A stretch of 35,276 nt of DNA from Scytalidium lignicola (lineage: Eukaryota; Ascomycota; Leotiomycetes): positions 1 through 35,276 of the forward strand of contig NCSJ02000411.1 of assembly GCA_002812745.2 (NCBI GenBank). The letters are read 5' to 3'. The first letter of the stretch is position 1. Each line of letters begins with the position of its first letter. A program made the translations under genes and the position numbers. A model generated the notes under the pieces. That model worked only from the letters and a program-made list of their open reading frames with translations. It was not told the origin of the DNA and ran no database searches. Shown here piece after piece: positions 9,448 to 20,547 of this stretch.

Positions 9448-10311
9448 TCAAATTCCATGCTTAGCCAAAAACTGCAAGATCAACTCTGCAATCTCCTTTG
9501 TCTCAGTCTCAACGGCAAAATGGCCAGCATCAAGAAGATGGACTTCTGCTTTCTTCGAATCCTTCTTGTATGCCTCAGCTCCAGGAGGTACAAAAATAGT
9601 ATCATTCTTTCCCCATGCAGCAAGGATCGGGACCTGAGACTTCCTGAAATAATCATGAAACTGTGGATACAATGGCAAGTTGCTGCCATAGTCGTACAAA
9701 AGATCCGCCTGAATATCCTTGTTACCTTCACGCGAGAAGAGCGTGTAATCTAGCCAATAGGTCTCTGGAGCCACAGAAGACTTGGATCCATTGACATATT
9801 GCCATTTTGTTGTTTCGAGAGTTAGGACTGCGGATTTGATTTGCTCGCGAATTTCTTTCGTAGGATTTGCCCAGAGCTCGCGAACTGGTTTCCAAAATTC
9901 CTCTCCTAGACCCTCCTCGTATGCATTACCGTTCTGACTAATGATTGATTGGATGGCATCCGGACGACGTAGTGCCAGACGGAATCCGGTTGGTGCGCCA
10001 TAGTCAAATGCGTAAAATGAAAACTTTTTGATGTTTAAAGCATCGAGGAATGCTTCTATGCTCGTAGTGAGATTTTCAAATGTATAGACATATTTTCGAG
10101 AGTCTGGAACTTCTGTGAATCCATAACCAGGGAGATCTGGTGCTAGAATATGATACTTTGAGCTCAGAAGAGGGATGAGGTTTCGGAATTGGTGAGATGA
10201 ACTAGGGAAGCCGTGGAGTAAGAGTATAACTGGTTTCCCTTCCTGGCCAGCTTCACGATAGAATATCTTGAGACCATCAGCAGCCACTGTATTTGTCTTT
10301 GTAGAAGCCAT
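9448..10311 (-). CDS. Alpha/beta hydrolase with Asp nucleophile (287 aa)
   Basis: Single exon, starting MASTKTN at 10311. It has the alpha/beta hydrolase order: oxyanion-hole motif LLHGFP (residues 31-36), DLPGYGFT (59-66), nucleophile elbow YAFDYGAPTG with Asp103 where lipases have Ser, a probable acid Asp237 in WGKNDTIF, and the catalytic His264 in DAGHFAVET. An Asp nucleophile is characteristic of the haloalkane dehalogenase and epoxide hydrolase branches, in which a covalent ester intermediate is hydrolysed by water activated by the His. The length fits this branch. There is no signal peptide, so it is probably cytosolic. The substrate cannot be told from the sequence. It is tail to tail with the cellobiohydrolase gene. 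Confidence 0.87.
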   Translation of the reverse strand: MASTKTNTVAADGLKIFYREAGQEGKPVILLLHGFPSSSHQFRNLIPLLSSKYHILAPDLPGYGFTEVPDSRKYVYTFENLTTSIEAFLDALNIKKFSFYAFDYGAPTGFRLALRRPDAIQSIISQNGNAYEEGLGEEFWKPVRELWANPTKEIREQIKSAVLTLETTKWQYVNGSKSSVAPETYWLDYTLFSREGNKDIQADLLYDYGSNLPLYPQFHDYFRKSQVPILAAWGKNDTIFVPPGAEAYKKDSKKAEVHLLDAGHFAVETETKEIAELILQFLAKHGI

Positions 10312-10920
10312 TTTTAAACTGGTATTTAATTTTAGGATACTGAGTTGAGTTTGAAGTGTGAAAAGCCAACGGGCTGGGACTCTGCCACTTTATACTCATC
10401 TCCATTGCACATAAAGTAACCATTTATGATTGTAAGCATAGAACATCATTAGAGGCATGTTTGATTCGTCAACTCGCAGTTTCTCCACGGAATTGGCAAG
10501 CAGTTATCACGTTCAAACAGATGAGAACTAGCTCTTTGAGCTGGTGATGATTCTTATGCACGTCAAGGTTAGAAGATTTCCCTAACACAGTATAGCTCCC
10601 GCCCTTGGCGCATCGAGTGTCGGTTTTGGGGCTTAATAATTACGACATGTGTAACTAACTTATACAATTGTCGATGACGCAAGATTGTAAAGTGGATCAG
10701 ATCTTCGAATCACCTAGCAAAAGCCACCAGAAATAGTTGCAATATCTTCTTCCCTTAATTATCTCTAATTTGTAAGGAGACTTAAGCTTAATAATCAACT
10801 GGCATACATATTTTTGGTGCAATAATCCTACCTTATAGTCGTAATTTTGCCTATTATAGGCAGCATTCGTTGCTACATATTTTAACCACAAGTGACAAAC
10901 GATCAAATAATTAAGCCGTA
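10312..10920. other. Intergenic gap between hydrolase and P450 genes
   Basis: 609 bp upstream of the hydrolase start and downstream of the P450 stop, both on the minus strand. It must contain the hydrolase promoter and the P450 3' region. It is AT-rich; a 69-codon open frame at 10697-10906 shows no family resemblance. No clear element seen. Confidence 0.45.
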
Positions 10921-12728
10921 TTATTTCTTACGAGAAAGATGCCTAACATAACATGGTAGCCCTCCTTCCATTGGCAAGGTCAAGCTGTTCTTAGATATTC
11001 TCTCTTTATCATCCAGTGGGACCAAATCAAAACTCCTTATCAAATTGGCGATTAGTTGGACTGCCACTTTCTCGGCCATCTTCTTTCCTAAACAGGTCCT
11101 TTGACCTCCATTGAAGACTGGAAACTCGAATGTTGATTTAGATATCACCTTGTCATTTTCATCCAGCCATCGTTCTGGTTTGAACTGATCCGAGTCAGAA
11201 CCCCATATCAACCTGGATCGATTCATAGCCCAGGTACACCAAACAATAACAGAATTCTTAGGTAAATAAGTCCCATCCGGTAAAGTAGTGCTTTGTTCGC
11301 ATTGTTTTATCTCAAATGGTACTGGTGGATATAAACGTAACGCTTCATAAAACACAGCAGTTGTATATGGAAAAACAAATACCGCATTCTCGGATGAGTT
11401 ATTTTCTCTATTCTGATATGCTGCAAGAGCATCCTCTCCCTCTTCTCGAATCAAGGGAACAATATGAGGATTCCGCATAATGAGATAGAATACCCACGTA
11501 AGTGCTTGTGCAGTAGTATCTCTTCCTAAATATAAAGTAAGTTATCGTAAGTTAGGATAATATTTGGTGAATGCACACCTGCAGATAGGTAATTCAAAGC
11601 GGCATCGGCGACAACTTGCCGATCTGAAATAGAATCTAATAAGGAGTTGATCAGACTTCCCGAAGTGGCTTGCAGATCATTTGGGGATGAACTTTGTTCA
11701 GCCTCCGGTTCTTTCGCCGCTCGAGATTTAATGGCATTATCTACAATGACAGATCCAAAGTCCTTGACCGTTGCTACCGAGTCTCTGAACCGCTTTCCAA
11801 GGAATATTTCTGTAATGAACCAAAGTGGGTTTTGAAACCTTTCTCCAGTCTTTCCAGACGCGTACTCGAAAGATAAAGTGAAGTCATCGGAAGCATGCAT
11901 TTCCATCTGGAATGGTTAATTATATATGTTTATATGGAAGTGTGAGGGGAACAGACTTACGTCGTATGCCATCTGGCCCATTAATTGTGTAGTAAACTCA
12001 TGGAATACCGCCTCGAGATCAATGACAGATTTCGTTGCTGCGGCATTTTTCAGTGATTTAACTGTGTCTTTGAGATACAAAGGAAGTGCAGTATTAAGAA
12101 GAACCTTCAAATTATGATTACTCAGAAACTGCAATCCCGCTTTTCGTTGTATTTTCCACAGTTCACCGTCCGCATTTATAATTCCATGTCCTAAAATCAT
12201 TTAGCGGAACATCACGAGGCCACACCTTGAGCTACAATGTACCGAATAAATCCCAAGACCTCTTTTTAAAGAAGTCTCCTTTAGAAAATGTCCCTTCATT
12301 CTTCATGACAAACTCGAGGTTCTTTGGATCATTAATGACAACTCCGGGAGGGAGAGAAGGCACGGAGATTTGGAACGTCTCAAATCCAAACTGACGTTCG
12401 CACTTCACGAACCACGAAAACAGTTTGTGACGAGCTTGCAAGAACAGGATGCCATTCCCTACTAGTGGTAGGGTATTTGGAGGCTTCCTTGATGACAATG
12501 ATCAGCTAGTTAGAACTGACGAATTTGTCAAATATGGCAATTCTATAATACATTTGTTGTGCTCTTAAAGAAAATGTGCCGGAAATGATCTGGCTCTCAC
12601 GCCATCTATGAAACTCATGTTACCTACTTTAAAAGTACCCCATTCCTTCTTATTTTATTTCCACCAAATACATGATTAGCGAACAATAAGAGAAAAGGGA
12701 GAAGTAGCAGGCCTGTTGTCGCCAGCAT
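10921..12728 (-). CDS. Cytochrome P450, CYP52-clan type (502 aa, 5 exons)
   Basis: Exons on the minus strand are 12728-12628, 12487-12243, 12190-11961, 11906-11579 and 11525-10921; all phases agree and total 503 codons with the stop. Introns are 140, 52, 54 and 53 nt. Exon 1 encodes a short membrane anchor (LLLLPFLLLFA) followed by a basic stretch, then KPPNTLPLVGNG. The I-helix motif AGRDTTAQ is split by intron 4 (Gly302). ExxR is Glu362-Ala-Leu-Arg365, PERW follows, and the haem loop is FNGGQRTCLG with the thiolate Cys446. AGRDTTA is typical of the CYP52/CYP539 group of fungal P450s that hydroxylate fatty acids or alkanes, so an ER-anchored monooxygenase of that kind is likely; the substrate is not shown. 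The first exon is short and easily missed. The 5' end is divergent from the methyltransferase-like gene. Confidence 0.94.
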
Positions 12729-13136
12729 TTTGAATTGTTGTTCCGGAAGAGATGAACCGGACGAGCCGCAGACTTAGAAGCGTTGGGATTTAGGGTACTG
12801 CAAGGACCTGTACGGAGATAAGGTAACAAATTAGCATTGGGCTTTTAAGCCATTACGCTGGAATTCCTAATCACTCTAATACCAATCAACCAAAAATAAA
12901 GCATCAAAGGATTATCTTAAACAGTAAACGTAATTAGTTTCAGAGCTTCGTCGCAGAATCGCCGCTTGCTACGCTATACCCAAGGCCGGCCAACGAGCCC
13001 TGGTCGGTGTGTCACAAGCAACGCGTCAACGAGGAACGGTTCAGCCGAATAATCAATTATCAGTAATGACGAAGTTATAATTATCCTTCGCTGTCTTCAA
13101 CTCTCTCTCATTACCAACTCACACTCAACCCTTACA
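12729..13136. promoter_or_regulatory. Divergent promoter between P450 and methyltransferase-like genes
   Basis: 408 bp between the two divergent start codons. I see no unambiguous TATA box or catalogued regulator site. The central part (about 12950-13030) is more GC-rich than the flanks and includes ggccggcc. Confidence 0.4.
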
Positions 13137-14194
13137 ATGGTTATAATATCGCCTCGTATTCACTTCTATGAAATAGATGATCAACCTTGGTGAATAAAAA
13201 CATTCTTAAAGTCGGTGTAACGTTTTATGCGTACATATACTTACATTTTAACCTAGGTTCCCTCCATATCTTCGCGAGAAGGTACAATCATGCCTCACCC
13301 TTGCCTGGACTTTTAAGGTCCCTTTATTGCAAAAAGCATCACCTGCCCAACTTGTTGCTAGTACACTCCTCCACATTTTGGGAGATGCAGCAAGAAAATA
13401 TACTTATGTAGATTTCTGCGCTGGTGCTGGCGGCCCCACGCCGTACATTGAAAAGATTTTGAATGCTCAGCTTGCTTCTTCCACACCAAGCTTGCCAGCT
13501 AACAAATCCAACGGTGTCAATGGACTCACTGCAAGATCACCTGGACCTGAAAGCCAAACATTTCCCACGGAAGCCGTAAAGTTCGTTCTAACAGACATTC
13601 ACCCTCATATCCCAGATTGGACTGAAGCCGCCAAAAAGAGCGAAAACTTAAGCTTTGTTTCAGACCCGGTTGACGCTGCGAATGCCCCTCCAGAACTGGT
13701 TGGCCATGATGGAAAGAAGGTCTTCCGGTTGTACAATTTGGCATTCCATCACTTTCAAGATGATCTTGGTTCAGATATCCTGCGTAATACTCTTGAAACA
13801 GCAGATGGCTTTGGGTAATATTTCTTCTACTCCGTGATGGTTTTCTAAACGTACCTACTTACGATTCGGGTTTAGAATTTTTGAGCTCCAGGAGCGGACC
13901 ATTTCGTCATTCATCATGATGATTGCCATGGGCCTCCTCTTCCTTTTGATAACCCCTTTCTATTTTTGGAGGTCACCGGGTCATCTTTTCTTTACTTACA
14001 TAATTCCTATCGCTCCTTTTGTTCTAGTATTTGACGGTATAGTGTCATCTCTGCGAACAAGAACTGCTGAGGAGGTCCGTGAATTAATGGATAGTTGCGG
14101 AGCTTCTTCTGACAGCTGGATTATTCAGAGTGGGCATGAGCAACATACATGGCCAATGGGATATATGACATGGGTTATTGGGATTAAGAAATAG
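13137..14194 (+). CDS. Fungal methyltransferase-like membrane protein (309 aa, 3 exons)
   Basis: Exons are 13137-13189, 13257-13814 and 13876-14194 (310 codons with the stop); introns are 67 and 61 nt. The first exon encodes only MVIISPRIHFYEIDDQPW, and the Trp codon is completed in exon 2. The motif YVDFCAGAGGPTPYIE (about residues 97-112) resembles motif I of Rossmann-type SAM-dependent methyltransferases. The downstream segments FVLTDIHPH and RLYNLAFHHF follow the usual order of strands in that fold. Residues about 220-265 hold hydrophobic segments (IMMIAMGLLFLLITPFYFW and FFTYIIPIAPFVLVF), so the C-terminal part is probably membrane-attached. I recognise this as a conserved but uncharacterised fungal family; methyltransferase activity is inferred from the fold motif only. 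The last part, HTWPMGYMTWVIG, is intact. Confidence 0.75.
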
Positions 14195-14778
14195 AAAATA
14201 CGGCGTAATGGATTTAGTCTGCCGAGTAAAATAGTGCTAGGTACTAGAGATTATCTATCCTCTCAGGAGGGTGCTGAAGAAGGGGTATTTGTACATAGTC
14301 AACAGGGAGACGGCTTATCTCGGGTAATCTTATACCTCTGATGACTTATGTAGTCTATGTCTTACTAGCAATTAAAACATCTAACTCATACTTTAAATAC
14401 TATGAGAACTTCTACCATGATCAAGTAAACCAAGATAAAGTCTTAAATCTTGGGGATCAGTTAAATTATAAGCTGTTGGGAATATGATAGGATATGTATC
14501 TGATCGATTGCGAGATGATAATATCACTATTGTGTGTTTTTATTTAAAATTTTAGATTCATGGGGTGAAGTAGCAATGACGTTAACTAACGTCAATGGAT
14601 CGATAACTGGTGGTTTGACCCTAAATTAAAAACTGCAAAATCGATGATTTCCTACCGTGATCTCTTCGATCATGATATCTATAGTACACATATTGGAAAC
14701 CAGTAACTCCGTATCAGTCCTTTTCACGCCAGTCCCAACGATCCTAACTTAATTCTCATATCAGAAATATCATAATCT
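14195..14778. other. Convergent AT-rich gap
   Basis: 584 bp between the 3' ends of the methyltransferase-like and RSC9-like genes. It is AT-rich and contains only the expected 3' regions. No repeat or RNA gene seen. Confidence 0.5.
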
Positions 14779-17671
14779 CTACGAATCCTTAAGAGCATTT
14801 AGTAAGTCGCTCATGTATGTAGACTATTCCAATATTATTAGCCTCAGGACAATCACCTAAAAATGGGGTAAGCCACAACTTACCAAGCTTTTATTGTGAG
14901 CAAAGACTTCGAATAGCCTAGGCTCGATCGGCTTGAACAGCCGATCCACCCACGAAACACTATCAGGCCCCTTCAATGCATTCTCCTCTGCCTCCGTCTT
15001 TGACAAGTTTCGAGCAAGGTTTCGAAGAACTAAGACTGCACTAAGAGGAATACCTGCTGCATCACCTCTCTCATCAGTCGCAGTAATCTGGTATGAGAAC
15101 ACTTGTTTGTGTGGGGACACAATATATGATGGCTTCTGCTTTTTTGTTGGAGGCATGCCAATACTTTCAGAAGTCTCCTGTAGAGAAGATGGTGGAGGCG
15201 GGAGGTGAATCTTAATATGACTAGCAATCTGTGACAGTTTTGTAACAGGCGATTCCTTAAATCTGTGGCACTTATTCCAGAGACAGACGTAACTACCAAC
15301 CTGGGAGTTGTCGAAAGAGCCATCTGCACGAACAGTTGCACCAAGGTGAGCAGTAAGGATATGGTGATACATCCTTTCTGGTGCCATGAAATATTGCTCG
15401 CAAAGGCCACTGCCATGACTACGGGTTCTCCAGAGACATTTGCTGAATTCTTCTCCCTTGAAATCTACGGGAACGCTGCGCATTCGAATACCTTTAATGA
15501 TGAATTTCTGAACAGGACCGTTTTGGACCTGCGCAGCAGCTCGTTCTGCAAATGTTGTACTGACGTTCTTGATGAATTCAGCGGCTGCCAAGAGAGGTTT
15601 CCCAGTTTCGTTGACATGATCTGCAAATCGTGACTGATAAGCCTGCCAAAGGGCAATTTGAGTGATAGACTCGTCTCGGTCCTCCTCAAACAGGCAACGC
15701 AGCCACTGGGAGCTTCGTTCTGGTTCATCTAGCTTAAGAAGCTCGGTGAGAAGATCCTGCGGTACTGGCGCAATATTTAAAGGCGGGGGACGTTTGTATT
15801 CGCGGCCGAATGCTAACTCCTTCTCCGAAATTCGCACTCCGTAGCCTAGAAGTCGGGTTAATTGAGTAACAAGAGGCTCTGCTTGTAGTGAACTGATTAG
15901 GAAGTCAACATTCTCAACAACTGCAGTATACTGATACAAAAAGTCAAGGCATGCATGGACTAGCTCATCATCGTTGAGCATAGTCCAATCTATGATATTT
16001 TGCAAGGCTTCTTTTGAAATCCCATTCAAACGATTGCTTTCCTCAAGGTTCATTGAAATCCTGCTGATAGCACGAAGGGATGTCAGAATAGCCCCGCGAT
16101 CCTGAGATTGCAACTGGGCAAGAAGTGACTGATATAAAGGATCATCCGCTTCGAAGGAAATATATTTCGTAAGTTGTTCAGCAATATCAAGCGCATAGTG
16201 TTTTAGTTCAACAACACTATCAGCTTTTGGTAGATTGAGAACGATACTCAAGAGATCTCGTAATGGATAGAGCTCAGAAACATATTCGGCGTTTTCTTCT
16301 AGCATGACCATATTTCGTAGGGTTAATGCAGCCTCATTAATTTGAAGAAGCTTATCGCTGAATGATTCACTCTGCACGTTGTCATCGACTTCCAACTGCC
16401 GTAGTTTTGCAATTCTCTGTAAAATATCCGGCGTCCCATTTAAGCCATCAAGAGTAGCAATGCCAGATGAATCGTCCTCCATATACGAAACCTCCCATTC
16501 CACTTCGTAAAAGAGTGAGCTAACCTGTAACACTTTTTCAATCAAAGCCTCTGCAAGGCCAGGAAACGACTCAAATCGGTATTTGTCACCTCGTTCCATG
16601 GAGATTTTGACTAAATGATGGAGTGCATAGTCTTGTTCTGCAACGGTACCAGACTTTAGGGCGCATAAGCATCGAACGTAAATATTGGGGCCATCAAATC
16701 CAGCTATACTATGATTAGTAGAGAATGGTTGGAGATTGGTGGGTTCACATACTTCCTGGAAGCATCATGCCTGGCCTTGGTGCCGAGCGATTACCTGATG
16801 TGCCAGCAGCGGCCAATTCTTTCTGGGTTATCCTGTTACGGAATGCCACAATATTATTGCCGGGAGTTATTACTGAGTCAACTTTGAGAGGCATGTATGG
16901 CCGAGGCTCATAGTTAGCAACAGCAGCCGAAAGATTGCCTATATTGGAAGAAGGATTATGATAAGTTGAGGCACCTCGGGGCTGGTTTTGTTGAAGTTGT
17001 TGCTGGTGTGGTTGTGACGGTTGATTATGTGACATTGAAGAAGCATGTCGGGTTTGTCTCGAAGGAAGCGTGTCTGGCTGAAATAGAATACGTTGCGGTG
17101 GTGCTTGTCGTAAACCACGGGTAGCTCTACCACCAGATCCAGGAGCCTCTTCGCTGCCCTGCCTCTCCTTCACTGGTGTTCCGTCATCACCAGAGGCTTC
17201 GGAATTCTCGTTCCCCATTGCGCCTGTTTCTCTGCGTGAAGATGGCCGGTAATTCTCAAGGGTTCGAGTAAGCAGTCCGCCACCTTTAGCTGTGGTTTCC
17301 TCCAAAATCTCCTTTGGTGGTGGTTCTTTGCCCCAACGTGTCGAAATCTCGTATGCTGCAAGATATCTGTAGTAAGTCGACTTGAGACTGAACGCAAGCG
17401 CCGGTAAGTTGGCCGTTCCTAAATTGAAGTCCTGCCCAAGCTTCCTCCAAGCTAGCTTCTCGTCACTAACTTTGTCATAACCTCCGCGCCCATTAACCAC
17501 GTTGTAGAGCTGCAAAAGATCAACATGTTTGTTACCAACTCTTGGCTCGGGATCAAAGTGAGTTCCTCTTTTCTCATGATAAGCTGTTAGTTTTGCGATA
17601 AATTCTTTATATTCGTCGGAATAGGAGATGGAAGGTTCACGAGTCCTAGTTGGAGGAACCATTGTCGCCAC
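14779..17671 (-). CDS. RSC9: RSC9-like ARID subunit of the RSC chromatin remodeller (927 aa, 3 exons)
   Basis: Exons on the minus strand are 17671-16753, 16703-14884 and 14823-14779 (928 codons with the stop). Introns are 49 nt (gtatgt..tatag) and 60 nt (gtaagt..aatag, branch ggctaataa). The short last exon encodes STYMSDLLNALKDS; reading through the second donor would end the protein early with a spurious SLVSCGLPHF. Residues about 17-115 form an ARID/BRIGHT DNA-binding domain (EFIAKLTAYHEKRGTHFD.., VNGRGGYDKV, ANLPALAFSLKSTYYRYL). A Gln/Pro/Ser-rich linker follows. The region after GFDGPNIYVRCLCALKSG is the helical RSC9/ARID2-like body. Towards the C-terminus there are two Cys/His-rich zinc-finger-like segments, the second being CLWNKCHRF with HIKIH. 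RSC9 is part of the SWI/SNF-family RSC complex in the nucleus, acting on nucleosomes at stress and rDNA genes. Confidence 0.86.
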
Positions 17672-18110
17672 TATCCTCCCTGGACGGCCATGCGCTGGTG
17701 GCTTTGTTCAATGGATTATGTTGGCCCACCTTTGTTTGCGCAAACGCGATTTTTGAATCTCAGAGACGCGATCGCAGCCCTGTGTTAAGTTGAGGTGCAC
17801 TTCTTAGGTTGCTGCTAACTTGTAAGGGATAAGTGCATATTGCGCACGGACCATTTATCCACACGGTTCCTCCCTCCGTATAGACGTAAAAGTTATCAAC
17901 CCCCTCTCTNAAAAAAGAGATTCTGTCTTGAAATGACTCGGATTCCCACAAAAGTGTTTATCCATCTCGTTTTTTTGTAGTGGCAAGTAGTTATCTTGAG
18001 CAACTACTCCTATAAAACAGACTACAGCTTTTCAATAAGTGTTCTTCATACTTTGTCTTCTGTGTTCATTCCCTTTTTTCTCCTACTTTCCTTTTCAAAT
18101 CTGTTTAAAT
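17672..18110. promoter_or_regulatory. Divergent promoter between RSC9-like and Rec114-like genes
   Basis: 439 bp between two divergent start codons. ACGCGA occurs twice, at 17744-17749 and 17766-17771, each one base from the MCB cell-cycle box ACGCGT; this would suit a chromatin or meiotic gene but is only suggestive. A pyrimidine-rich leader (about 18040-18105) precedes the plus-strand start. One undetermined base (17910) lies beside an A-run. Confidence 0.4.
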
Positions 18111-20112
18111 ATGTCTTCTTCTCAAGGAGCCCAATCTCAGGGTTCTATCTTAGCTTCTATTCCTTTTGCGAAATTTTCTCACACTTCAAACCCACCAGAA
18201 GCTGTCAAGTTTACTTGGAATCATGTCGGCCGGAGTGACCTAGACTTCATCATTCACAGTTCTAGAATTGCTCTAGATGATGGAACTTATGAAAATAGGA
18301 GGGTTATGAAGATTACAGCTGGTGCTGATATATTAGTATAGACTGAGATATCATTACTCTAATCCTGTCGGTGCTATTCGCTCACCTTTTGCATTTAGGA
18401 ACAGCAGAACCTGGATTCGTTGGTACTTTACTTGCGAGAATGTAATGCATTGCAGATTACAGAATGTCCCGTACAGATAGTAGTCAAAAGCCCATTCATG
18501 GCAATGCGATATCCTAAAAATATTCACACAGTGGGTCAAACCTCTTGAACCTCTCAATCCTCAATCTTATGATTTCAACTATCTTTTGCCAAAATAGTCA
18601 TTAATGTAATCGTGGACTAGGTACGCCGAGTTCAATTGAAGTTCCGCAATGATGCTGATTTTGCGGATGCTTTGAACTTGATGAAGTCACTCGGCTTTCA
18701 CATTACACAGAGTCCTCCTATCAAATCTACTGTGGTTCGATCCAGTCTAACAGATGTAGTCGACTCATCATCAGCAAACTTCTCAGCCACCCAGCAGTCC
18801 GCCTTGCAGTCTAAAACTAATGGGATCAACCGGTGGACGACTCATTCAAGCAACGCTCCCACCCAATCTTCGACATTATCTCAGCTGGCAGTTCCTGAAC
18901 GCCCGTATAGCGTTGATTCTTCTATGCTGGGAAGGAGTAGCCTACCGTCTATAGGCACAAGCAGACCGAGTGAACATCTAACTCGCCCCAGTACCGCAAA
19001 CTCTCATAGTCTAGGCCGAACCCATTCATTATCTTATACAGAATCATTGCACAGTAGCCACACCGACTGTGTCAGTCAGCCCAAGATAGCTACAGACCAT
19101 CAGCCGGTAAGGATAATATCTAAAGCTTTCAATAAAAAACGGTTAATATCCCTAACTGTATCAATAGCTTCATAAAATGATAAGAAAGTCCCCATCATTT
19201 CTCGACAATAACATTGCCGACTTGGAACTAACTTCACATACTCTAAATCCACAGCCCCATTCTCAGTCACAACATTTACTTGCACAAACATCGAATCAAG
19301 TGTCTATCCCACCTCATTCTTTAGATGAAGCTTCTGTCTTTACAAACGCTATTGACTCTGCATATTCCAGATCTACTTCTATACGTAACGGTGACATTCC
19401 AGTCGAGCTATCAAGTCATACTTTATCTTCTGCATCATGCGAACCTAGTCGATCTGCCTCTACACCAGCATATAGCACTGATATCAATAGCCTTAATATA
19501 CCTCCAAAGCGAGCATTACCCTTTGCTAGGCCACATACTGCAGCACCCATGATAGTTTGTGAATTGGGGCAGAATCCTGTCAATGGCATACAGACACGAT
19601 CTGGTTCTAACATCCAAGAAGAAGAGATTTCTCCATTAGCTGCAAAGACCTTAACATCTATGCCACCTTCAGCATCATCTGGGCTGCAGTCTAAAGAAAT
19701 GACTACTAGAAAGCGGAATAACACCTCTAGTAACGGACGACAACCCGCCGCCAAACGTTCCAAGATGAGTAGTCAAGGCACACAAACTCAGACCCTTTCG
19801 GGTCGTGACCACACTACAGGAATGGGGAGAGCAACTGGCAATGAGGTAGCAGATAATGGAACTGGCCGGTGTTCTGAAGTCACCCCTATTCTATCGGACT
19901 ACTTGCAACACTTGCTAGCGTTTCTTACACAAGATAAAACTCCCTCACCCCCGAAGGAGATATGGGAAATACCTGGGTACGCAGACGCGGATGAGGAGGC
20001 GCGAGAGACCATTCTGAATGACTTTATATGTGCAAATCTAGAAAATACCGATTTTCGGAAGCTTTGTGAGGATACTGAACTTGCTTGGAGAAGAGTTGGA
20101 CTAGGTATGTAA
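18111..20112 (+). CDS. Possible Rec114-type meiotic recombination protein (595 aa, 4 exons)
   Basis: My model has exons 18111-18335, 18399-18530, 18621-19106 and 19168-20112 (596 codons with the stop). Introns are 63 (gtatag), 90 (gtgggt), 61 nt (gtaagg, branch ccctaac). The N-terminal part (residues about 1-145) is small beta-rich sequence ending in VRRVQLKFRNDADFADALNLMKSLGF. The middle is long, Ser/Thr-rich and without evident domains. The last 60 residues are conserved-looking and helical: EIWEIPGY.., ILNDFICANLENTDFRKLCE and WRRVGLGM. A PH-like N-terminus, disordered middle and short C-terminal helix is the layout of Rec114, which works with Mei4 and Mer2 to activate Spo11 for meiotic double-strand breaks. 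I base the call on this layout and partial memory of fungal homologues, not on a diagnostic motif. Donors of introns 1 and 2 are weak, so exon ends there are less certain. Confidence 0.45.
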
Positions 20113-20547
20113 CTAGAAGAAAAATTTTTCTCGCAATCTTTGCTACATCATGTGCAAGGATATGCTATAGTTTTATTAGCTTTAATCACACCTTTTAGTC
20201 GTAGCTAACATTCGCATGTTCCTTCTTGTCACTGGGTTCTCCGGAAATTGTAACCTACGCTAGTATCTGGTGCTAAAGCTATACGATTCCTTTACTGTGG
20301 ATTCCAAAAAAGCAAAACGTTCTACGCTCTATCTATTTCGTTTTCAAGGCACCTCAATTTTTTTCGAACATGCATCATGGAAACAACAATGGTCCGTCAA
20401 AGACGTGTAAAATGACATTTTGGTTATCTTAAAATACCTACCCAGTTTACTACATAAAGTGGCAAATGCCGGTCGAACACCATACACCAAAATTTAAACA
20501 GTAACCCATAAATGCACGCATTGACTTGATACTAAAGACCTTTTCTT
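20113..20547. other. Convergent gap between Rec114-like and MsrB genes
   Basis: 435 bp holding both 3' regions. No gene, repeat or clear terminator structure seen. Confidence 0.45.

Noticed and set aside
9448..14194. Secondary-metabolite cluster (hydrolase, P450, methyltransferase-like gene)
   Set aside because: No polyketide, peptide or terpene backbone enzyme, transporter or pathway regulator is in the window, and neighbours are housekeeping genes.
14857..14883. 27-nt intron at the end of RSC9 (gtaagt to ttttag)
   Set aside because: Too short for fungal splicing; the 60-nt intron ending at 14824 has a proper branch site and restores a sensible C-terminus.
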